Source: Owenia fusiformis
Lineage: Eukaryota; Annelida; Polychaeta; Sabellida; Oweniidae
Length of the DNA stretch: 64,000 bases
NCBI GenBank assembly: GCA_903813345.2
Contig: CAIIXF020000005.1
Span: 16,803,375-16,867,374, forward strand
Direction: 5' to 3'
Shown here: piece after piece, positions 55,200 through 64,000 of the stretch
Layout: each line of letters opens with the position of its first letter
Numbering within the stretch: position 1 is the first letter of the stretch
Notes under the pieces: model-generated
What the model saw: the letters and a program-made list of their open reading frames with translations, nothing else
Told to the model about the DNA's origin: nothing
The model's database searches: none
Translations under genes and position numbers: made by a program

Positions 55200-58100
55200 A
55201 TGTCCCGACATGAAGGTAAGCATTTTATTTTTACCAAAATGGCGGCTAATTTTATAAAATTTGGCTTCCTCAAACATTATCTATCACATTGTCACATTTG
55301 GTAATTGAGAAATCTGTTAATTGTTGTTCAAGATTATTTCCTAAAATCACTACCAATCAACCTAGTAGAGATCTTGCTTGTAAATCTGATGATAAACAAT
55401 CAAGAAAGCATTACAACTGCCCTGTTATTCCTGATGCACAGATGTGGGGAATTTTCGGTTCTAGGCCTACCACCTAGCCTGAGCTACCCTTTGCACTCTA
55501 AGGGCTCTCGCCAGGATTTATGACTGTGGCGCAGCACCACACTCTATTTAGCTCTTTCCACACACTATTGGCAAACCATGACTGTTTCCACAGTCTAAAC
55601 TTGACTGAATATACAATAATAGCATGTAAAAAGGATAACAATAACATAAATGTGATTTATCATGATTGAATGGTTATTCTGAAGATATTAGCACCACACC
55701 CTAAATAGTTCCTGGTGAGAGCCCTGCGTGACTCGGTTGCTAATAAATCTTCTGTCTCGCCAATGCAATCAAAGATAGTCGTCAAATTATGGACAATTTC
55801 CATTGTCATTTCCTCTGATGTCATTGGATAGTTATGTGTTTCATCCAGCTCACTGATTTGTTGAGAAAAGGTTTGTGTGTTAGGTTTGAAATGTTATTGT
55901 CATGAAATGTTGTCACAAGCACTGGTCGTTGGAGCGGTGCTGCTTACTGTAATATATTCTACAGTCAAAATACAAAATATTCTGACTAGTCTACTTGAAT
56001 CTTATTCATCTTATCATCCGGGTATGATGCTTGCACCGAGGAGAGTTCGCTAATGACGCGCAGTTCTTACCTAGAAAGTAGCTGACTTCCGTTTCCGTTT
56101 TAAAAGATTGCAGAATTTGGAATTTTTTTGAAAATTTGTGCAGAATTTCGATTTTCTCCTTGCAGAATTTGCTTTTTTTCTTGCAGAATTTTTTGCAGAA
56201 TTTTAATTTTTTTCATGCAGAAAACATGAACAAGTTGATTTCTCAATGCTGTACAGTGCAGAGCAAGAGGTTAATCGCACGCTCACTTATTATAATAATT
56301 TCGCACAAATGGTCCTATGGAAAACATGCTGCAGCAACCCTGTTTAGCCATATACGTTTGCTACAAGAATTTTGATTGGCTTATTGTGCGGTGGTAGTTA
56401 ACAAGAAGTGACAAAACAAAAAGTGACAAAATCATCCTGGATTTTGAAAAAAATTGAACCAAGATAACAGAGTTCTGTTTTGACCTCCAGTCAGTTTAAT
56501 TAGTTCCATATGTCATTTACATGATCAGGAACACAATGTTCATGGTCAAAATGACCCTAAACATGATGAAATAACTTTTTCAGCCCTCTGAAAATGTGAC
56601 TGTAAAATAGCTAAAAGTAGGCGCTTAGGAAAGGTCACTGAACAGAATCTTTCGAATTTTTCAGAAAATGTGCCCAATATACTGCTCTAAATGATACAAT
56701 TTTGAAAATTTGATGTCATCCATAGAAAAAGAAAAAAATGAAAAAAACTTAATATACCTATACGCGCTAACTTTTAACGTGCGAAATATTCTTATCTCCG
56801 CGTTGGAGAGTTTAGTTTCGTGGTACAACTTTCTCAACATCCGGGCACTTTCCCATTGGAATAACATTGGCTGTGTTTTTCAATGTCGCATTGTGACTTT
56901 ATTAGAGGTTTATCATGAATTATATTTGCACATACGATAGATATGATCATTATAAAGACATTTGACAAGTTTTTAAAAAATAAATTCACCAGAATCGTCA
57001 AAATCATAAGTTTAAAATTCAAGTGACGTCACAGATTCCCGGAAGTTGCTCAGTTCCCGGAACTTGCTCAAACGCCATAGAAAAAATAATCGAAGCAAAT
57101 TGAATTTCCATCTTCTTTTTTAATTATTGTATGGATTAAAGAATATTATTATATATATGTACTAATGTTGGATCGGGATAATGTCTATGACGTTGTGTTT
57201 TGCGGACCAATAGAAAATTGTCCATTTTATCGTGTTGCATTGCGGGAAATATTTATGTTAATGACCAGTAATTTCCTAACGCGAATAGGACTATTGAAAA
57301 GCGATTTATTTTCCTTTTATGACCGCCATTTTTGTTTCAGACAATTTTCTAAAATTTCAAATATTGTATCATGTAGGGCAATTTATTGGGCACTTTTTTC
57401 TTAAAAATTCAGATTCAGTTATTTCATGATACTGGATACATTTCACTGTTAATAATAGATGTATACATGTACGTATGCTATAATCATTTATCTATTAGTT
57501 TTAGTGTAAACTATCAACAAAATGTACATAATTCACTTACTAAATCGAGTGCATTATCAGTATGGCATCCCACTCAGAAATTGCTGGCGTGTCTCGACAC
57601 CAGTTTTACTATTCCAACCCGTTCCAAAAATTTTTGGACCATGACACTGGTTATTAGCATTCAATTTGTTGCCTACTAGGCCACTCATTTTTTATTTATT
57701 TATCTTTTAAGATCATTGCCATCTTGGCAAGAGTGGAACATGATTTCAATGGACAATTGGCAGCTGTCATCAAGTTTAAAAAATTATGATCAATGTACAG
57801 TAGTATATTCAACACAATCCTGACAAAAGATTAGTTTTTTAGCAAGGAGGACAACCTCTATTCTTGAAATTAAGGTTAAGGTGATCATTTCCCAATCATT
57901 GAAGCAAGTGGGCACTGCACCAATCTGAGATCTTGAAAACAGACTTGCACTCATCTCAAAATCCATTTGAAAATTAGGATTTTGCACCCACTTGAGAAAA
58001 AATTCTGTGGAGCACAATGAAAGGTATACTAGTAGTATATTGTGATAATATATAATCAGTTCTACATTTTTTCCAGGGGTAAGCTGCGATTCATGTCTGA

Positions 58101-61100
58101 AAGGGAATTTCCGGGGACGTCGTTACAAGTGCTTAATCTGCTATGATTATGATCTTTGTGCCACTTGTTATGAAGCAGGAGCAACAACCACTCGTCACAC
58201 TGCTGACCATGCCATGCAGTGTATCCTTACTAGGACTGATTTTGGTAAGTTAATCATCCATCCCTTTGATCTGGTTACTTTTTTGACCCATACTTTATAA
58301 ATGAGATATCAGACAAGAACTACATAGACGAGAATAGAACAAGAACATATTAGAACTGAATCTTTGTACTGAAAGTAGAGAGAAAAGATTCAGCTTAGGC
58401 GTTTTAAACTTACAACCCTTCTATACCTCATATTCTCTAGGAAAAACTGAGATGCATAAGCGTAGCAAATCCCTGTTTTATAGTGGTGGTTGTATACAAT
58501 TATAAATTGACAAGTCAATGAAAATGGAATGTTTTTTCATGTCATGTATTGCCCCAGATGACCAAAGCATAGCAATCACACCTTCTGACCATCAAACTCA
58601 TTTTGTCCATATTTTGTTATGGTCTCAATGCGAGACATTGAAAAATAAGAAAAGAAAGTTAGACCATTTTTGCATTCAGAACTTATGGAATACAACTGGT
58701 CAGACTGAATATAATGTAGCTGAGAAAATTAGACCATTTTCGCATGGACTTATTGAACAATCAGGTACAACTGGTCTAGACTGAACATAATGTAGCTGAG
58801 AAAATTAGACGACTTTTGCTTGAACTTATTAAACGACCAGGTACAACTGGTCTTGACTGAACATAATATCACTGTATTATGACGCCCCTTGATGTGATGG
58901 AGAATTGTATTCCAGATTTATTCTATGGCGGTGAAGGTTTGACTGCTGAGCAGCCGCAGGCATTCACCTGTCCCTACTGCAGCAAGATGGGCCTCACAGA
59001 GACGTCACTACAAGAACATGTCACAGCAGAGCATGCAGAATCATCATTAGAAGTGGTCAGTAGAACTAATTCAAGCCAATGCAATTTTAAATTTACTCTC
59101 CTTTTTAGAATGATTAGCATAATGGTTAGTAGTTGTACATCAAAAATATACTTTTCAAAAATACATTTGTAATTGATATCTGGTTTAAATTTAAAAATTA
59201 TGGTTGGTTAAGTACATTTTATTCTCTACTGCACAGGGTGTACACATTGCATTTGAAAAGTAATGTTTCAAGTTACATATTCTTCAAATGGCAGATGTTT
59301 ACAAGGTTAACTATGTACTATAATAGTGATTGTCTAGCTTTTCTAATTGTTTAGATGTCATTTTAAGAATTTCTGTTAAACCGAAACATATACCCACTAG
59401 GTGTCTAGCGGCTTGTTTTTATAGTGTATATTATGTAAGAATTATGAAATAAATAAAATTGAATTGAATTGAAATTGAATGTTTATATGTTCCAGGTATG
59501 TCCCATATGTGCAGCCCTACCTGGAGGAGATCCTAATCATGTGACAGATGACTTCACAGCTCATCTTACACTAGAACACAGAGCCCCTAGAGATTTCATA
59601 TCCTTTACATATAGAATAAAAGATGAAATGTCTTGTATAAGACCTCACCTGTGAATTATTACAACTGAGCAAAATATAACCAGCGTGTGCCATAGGTACC
59701 ATATAATAAATTCAATCAAAATATAAGCTGGTTTACGGGGGTAAAACTAGCGTCCGAAATTAGGTTCGGCAAATTTGAATAAGCGAGACAAAAATGCACA
59801 TATGGTTGAGGCAAAATGATATTATCAATTAGACTTCTTTTTCAGTCTCTAATTGAAAAAAATGTACAAGTACTTCTTCCTCATGCCCGGCTATTCCCAT
59901 GTTATAGCCAAAGTATGTAAAATTTATGTTTATGTTAAATTTATACTTTCTTAACTGACTTACGATGAACAACAACTACCCGGTGTACGTCATGTTCGCA
60001 GAATCCCACACCCAGGACGAGGATTAGGAGGTACGCGTGCACGTAGGCAACACATGCATTTTAGCTCGGCCAGCTCCGCCTTGTCAGCACTGTCACCTTC
60101 AGGAGGTAGAGAACAGATGGACCCCATAGCAGGTAGTTAGGCACCACTGAGGACCCCACAAACACAAATCAAAAAATTGAGCATTTGCATCACTATCAAT
60201 ATATATCTATATAAAAGCAGTATGAGCCAAATGAAATTAATATGAGATGTCAAGCAATATATCTGTGTTCCTAAGTAGGGGTTTTCAGAGGTAGTAAAAC
60301 AGCACAGCACACCGCCTTTATTTATCCTCACATATTGTCATTCGATAATTGATTAAATTGTACAATAGATTCATCTGATCATATCAGGTGTCTTTTGACT
60401 ATGTGCAGATAAATTTAAAGCAGCACTGTGCACGCCTGCTCATATTGAAGTTAAGATTAAATTGTCCCCAAGTTTGGCATTGGACAATTATAAAAAAACA
60501 AAGAAAATTTGATATTATAAACCTAATCATCAAATATAATTATTTATGGATAAGTAACGGGGTCAATCTGAGCAAAGTGGGCTGTTTTTAACTAACCACT
60601 TCCGTGTATTCTGTTGTAAAATACCACACATTTGGTTTGTTGATATACAGTATTGACAAAAAGTTACAAATGTACATGTTCAAGAAAAATCATGTTACAA
60701 AAATTGATATGTCCTATATTATGAGACATATTTGCAAGGTTCGAAACTTTAGCTGCCTGGCAATCACTTTTGGCTCATGGCAATGAATTAAGAAAAACAA
60801 GTTTCCTATGTGGCAAAAAATAGCATATTGTTATTATTAAATTATGGCAGTCATGTTTTCAACCTTATTGTGAACCCCGTTTATTTGAATAATGGACATA
60901 TGTAGTATGTCTAAATGGTCTAAAGGTTGTGTTGTATTACAAGCCTTTTGTGTGGTAAATCTTCTAGTTGCTTCATCTAACATTCTGGTGGGTAGAGTTA
61001 TTAGACAGTATTTGTTTGCCTTCTTTATATTGTGTTGCCAAATCAATTTTATTGGCACATAATATTATTGAATGATGTCGGAGCAGTCTATTCAGGTAAG

Positions 61101-61601
61101 GAATTTGAAAACTAATGTTTGGCCACATGAATATTTAAGCGATCTAGAGTATGATAAAAGTCTTTTCTAGTGAACATGCTTTCTCTGTCACAAATTACAG
61201 TAATTTATTAAGACTAATGCAGGTTAAATATCAAAATTCCATTCATTTGTTATTGTACTTTCAATAACTAGCTTTTTCTTTTCATTATTTTATTTCTTCT
61301 CAATGATGCATTTAATCTCCTTTCAAAAAAATTTTCAAGTCCCTTTTGTAAATCTATGAAGTGTGAGTCTACATTTGTCAGTAATTGTAGAAATTCACAT
61401 CTTTCTCTCTAAGTCCCTGAGGTCATAGCTATCAGTAGAGAAGCATGTTCTCAGCTAAGTGAACTGTGATCTAACGTGCATCTGTTTATTATGTATTACA
61501 GAGCTGTTGTCCCAGTTATCCAGTGTGCGGAACAGGGCAGCAGCGGCTCAAAGTGTGTCTAGTCAGCTGCAGCAGCTAGAGGCACAGCTACAGACAACAA
61601 G
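55200..61601 (+). CDS. KCMF1: E3 ubiquitin-protein ligase KCMF1, exons 1-6, 3' end outside window
   Basis: ZZ-type and C2H2 zinc-finger protein of the DUF1644/Di19-like group, an E3 ligase associated with RAD6-UBR4 in mammals. Exons: 55200-55215 (MSRHE plus one base), 58077-58244, 58916-59055, 59496-59597, 59964-60132, 61502-61601, ending in phase 2 with the rest beyond 64000. The ZZ domain has its CDSC, CLIC, CATC and RHTADH ligands at about 6-60. C2H2 unit CPYCSKMG with EHVTAEH, then CPICAALPGG with HLTLEHRAPRDF. A Ser-rich linker, MDPIAELLSQLSSVR, then a Gln-rich likely coiled coil QLQQLEAQLQ. Five junctions are standard except intron 4, which is AT-AC with U12 consensus. The 2.9-kb first intron after a 16-base first coding exon is typical of the gene. 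Very close to vertebrate KCMF1 throughout. Confidence 0.96.
55499..55726. mobile_element. CAGGGCTCTC-family MITE, copy 2
   Basis: Left ctaagggctctcgccagg, right cctggtgagagccctg. Closely similar along its length to 45309-45536 (gcagcaccacactctattta, cacagtctaaacttgactga). In KCMF1 intron 1. Confidence 0.8.
55727..57880. other. KCMF1 intron 1 interior
   Basis: No exon or gene recognised. A decayed tgcagaatt-rich stretch lies at 56105-56225. Confidence 0.45.
57881..58010. mobile_element. CAGTGATCTC-family MITE, decayed copy 3
   Basis: Shares aagtgggcactgcacc, gagatcttgaaaacag and gcacccacttgagaaaaa with copies 1 and 2; the ends are degraded. It finishes about 65 bp before KCMF1 exon 2. Confidence 0.55.
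58659..58872. repeat. 70-76-bp tandem repeat in KCMF1 intron 2
   Basis: Three units starting ttagac at 58659, 58729 and 58805, each with acaactggtc and gactgaa words. It ends about 45 bp before exon 3. Confidence 0.75.
59598..59963 (+). other. U12-type AT-AC intron of KCMF1
   Basis: The 366-nt intron begins ATATCCTTT, the U12 donor consensus, and ends TTCTTAACTGACTTAC, with a U12-like branch site (TTCTTAAC) about 10 nt before the terminal AC. Joining there gives RAPRDF then DEQQLPGVRHV, matching the protein family in register. No GT donor or AG acceptor fits nearby. Confidence 0.9.
60133..61501. other. KCMF1 intron 5
   Basis: AT-rich intron. No repeat or gene identified. Confidence 0.5.
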
Positions 61602-62809
61602 GTATGGTACACACAGTCTTTCTTGTCACCATTAACTACAAAAACAAGGACACCTAAGTCAGTCATTTGCTGTATCAATCATGCTGCCTCATCCCCATTC
61701 ATTATGAAAATGTCAACCATGGTACCTGTTACACAGTAGGGTTAAATTGCTTTGTTTGTGCTTTTGTTTAGATAAAAGGCTTCAAAATGAAAGATTCTGT
61801 GCCTTTGTAACATATCAAAAATCCTTCTTTTACGAAGCTTTTTGTCAAAAGTTTTCATATCGAAACAACTTAACCCTGTTGTTTAACAGTTAACCATGGT
61901 AATTGCTGCTGTTGTCATGGCACCTATCTTGTTTTTGTTGGTGACATTGCAATCATTTTGTTAATTGGTTAGTGTAACCTTGGTAACGATCTCATTAATG
62001 GATACAGATCTTAAATTAATGCATGATTGTGTCGTATTGAAGAGATGTATTTGTGTATTGGAATTAGATGATGGTAATACGCTGTCTGTAAATCATAACT
62101 GTCAGCATTTTTATAAGAAATGAAAAATATTTTTTTGATGCCAAATGTTAATGTCCTATACAACATTAAAATTCTACTGAGGTAGGTTATAATTCTTCTT
62201 CCCATCAAACAAAGTTTATATGTCCTCGTTGTCCCACCTCGGGGAGCCAGCTTAATCCCATGATAATCTTAAATATAACCATTAACATTAGTATTTTATT
62301 GTATATTGTATGTTCCACTCTCTGTGTAAGTCATTATTATACCAGGACTAACATAAACATTATTTTATGCTTAATTTCATGAAATTGTTAATTCTCATGC
62401 AAAATGAGGAAGCGGCATGGTGATCAGAATAAGATTACATATTCTCATAGTTTACATACTTCATGCCACAGGTTCCAGCAATTGCCCACGTCCTATTATT
62501 TGTGAAAGTTTTTTTCTTTCCTCATCATTCAATGGTTGATCTTTCAGTTGTCATTTCAATTGTAGAAACTATGATCTGTAATACATGAATCTATTTACTG
62601 AACATAGTTTTTCGTTTCAAACCAAAGTAATAGGTGCTTCTGTGTTAAAGTCCAGGTATGGTATGGAAAATAGTTATCTTTTTGACCATAAATATCTTCT
62701 TACCATAAAAACATTTTTCATCAAGAGTATCCAAGTATGTCCCCTGAATAATGAAATTATCAGTATGACTCTGTAAACCATGGATTAGGACCCTACTTAC
62801 CTCATTTTT

Positions 62810-63740
62810 TGTGAGCCTATGGGATCGACCAGGCGTCCGTCCGTCCGTTGGTCTGTCCGTCTGTCCGTCAACATTGGCCGCACAAATTAAAACTGCTATT
62901 CGGATTGCGTCATATCCACATTCATTTTATGCATATCCATAATGCCTATTTGACCTATCATCGCCATTTCCCAAGTTCGCCCGGTTTCCGAGAAATTGCA
63001 GATTTTGACGTCAAAAAGTCAAATTTTCTGTAAATACTAGACACTTTGTTGAAGTAGAACTTTCAAATAACTTTTAGTAGTTGCTGTATATGCAACTTAT
63101 GTCCTCTGAAGATTTCAAAGCTCTTGGAATTACAGTTTTTGATGTTTACTCTATAAAATTTGACAAAATGTCATTTTCAGGAAACTTTTTCATGTATTAA
63201 GTCAATGGCAGGTTTTGTGATTGACAAGTTTCTCAAGGTTTGCCTTATATTTGATCATTTCTTGCAATGAATTACATCATTACTAGATTTAAGCATTCCC
63301 TACATATTGCTCAACATATGTCAGCATCAAATTTTTACCGTTTTTGGGATATTTGACGTCAAAAAACAGTAAAAATAAGTTATTTTTCAACTTGCTTCAA
63401 TTTGACCAATTTTTTTTGAAAATCATCTACAAGTTGCCATTTAGGATTTGACATTTACTTGACCTTCAGTGACCTTCGAAAGGTAAAAAAAGTTGACTTT
63501 TCAAATTGATTTTGGATGTAAATTTTGGTCAGCTAAATCACAACAGACCTTACTGAGCTCTGAATAAGTAAAATTTTCAAGGTCAAAGGTCATCAAACTA
63601 GGTCACACAACTGTGCTATCTAAGTTTCTCAAAGTTTGAGACTACAAATCCAAATCAATATTTTGGTTTGAAAGTCAGGATATACATTTCTCTGAAGGTT
63701 CAAAACTGTGTGAGCACAGGACCGTGGGTCCTATTTTTCA
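62810..63740. repeat. AGGTCA-rich dispersed repeat, reverse orientation
   Basis: Starts with a gtccgtccgtccg run (62837-62870) after gggatcgaccaggcg, and ends near 63740 with cacaggaccgtgggtcc. The core is the reverse complement of 32040-33290 (caacttgcttcaatttgacc, atcatctacaagttgcc, TGACCTTCAGTGACCTTCG). It lies in the KCMF1 intron after exon 6. The interval 61602-62809 before it shows only a fragment like the 21156 foldback family near 62690-62795. Confidence 0.7.
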
Positions 63741-64000
63741 AAATATTGGTCTTACTATCTGAAAAGTTTTTCTCATTTTTATTGCAGAAATAGTTGAAAC
63801 CTTGAAAGTCTCATTTAATGGATATCAAATTTTGGTAACCAAAATAATGCTAAAAACATGTATAGCATGAGTTTTCCCTTAGGGAAAAAAACATGGGATA
63901 TGTTGTTTTTAACTCCATCTCAAGTTTCAATCCTAGGGCCAGATGATCAGATTACTGAAAATTATAATGTATCTGGAATTAAACATTAGAATTTTAGCAA

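Noticed and set aside
55289-55523. Open frames after KCMF1 exon 1
   Set aside because: They run into the CAGGGCTCTC MITE in intron 1, with no family match; exon 2 is securely at 58077.
59598-59654. Read-through extension of KCMF1 exon 4 to a stop at 59654
   Set aside because: This is translation of the AT-AC intron; the family sequence resumes exactly at 59964.

Overview
This is a piece of an animal nuclear genome. It is AT-rich, with long introns, GT-AG splicing and dense short transposons. All confident genes are conserved metazoan genes with many exons. The setting (small foldback and MITE elements, tRNA-derived repeats, AGGTCA-rich dispersed repeats, non-LTR retrotransposon relics) resembles lophotrochozoan genomes, most likely a mollusc such as a bivalve. 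The phylum is my inference; there is no species marker.

Layout. Minus strand 1197-26627: NAGK (N-acetylglucosamine kinase), 10 exons, complete at 347 codons. Its 15.1 kb intron 6 (4195-19300) holds two opposite-strand loci. One is a zeta-crystallin-type quinone oxidoreductase (6817-11864, 8 exons). The other is a small cysteine-rich, probably secreted protein locus with a duplicated exon pair (15232-17729). Minus strand 30874-37465: a BTB plus C2H2 zinc-finger protein, 5 exons, 826 aa, with an unusual Ala/Lys 8-residue repeat. Minus strand 41960-52299: QDPR (dihydropteridine reductase), 7 exons, complete at 237 aa. Its intron 1 holds two dead non-LTR retrotransposon fragments and a 1.6 kb foldback element. 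Plus strand 55200 to beyond 61601: KCMF1 (ZZ/C2H2 E3 ubiquitin ligase); six exons lie inside the window and the 3' end runs off the right edge. Intron 4 of KCMF1 is a U12-type AT-AC intron.

The rest is intron and intergenic DNA with mobile elements: a pogo/Tigger-like TA-flanked family, a mariner derivative that keeps a transposase remnant, hAT-like candidates, several unclassified inverted-repeat families, minisatellites of 81, 33 and 42 bp, and tRNA-derived sequences. The genes do not form a pathway. NAGK salvages amino sugar, QDPR recycles tetrahydrobiopterin, the oxidoreductase handles quinones and reactive carbonyls, and KCMF1 acts in ubiquitylation. The best leads are the splice-acceptor-carrying 81 bp array at oxidoreductase exon 2, the AT-AC intron, the nested loci, the unnamed cysteine-rich peptide pair, and the clustering of small transposons 11-21 nt from splice donors.
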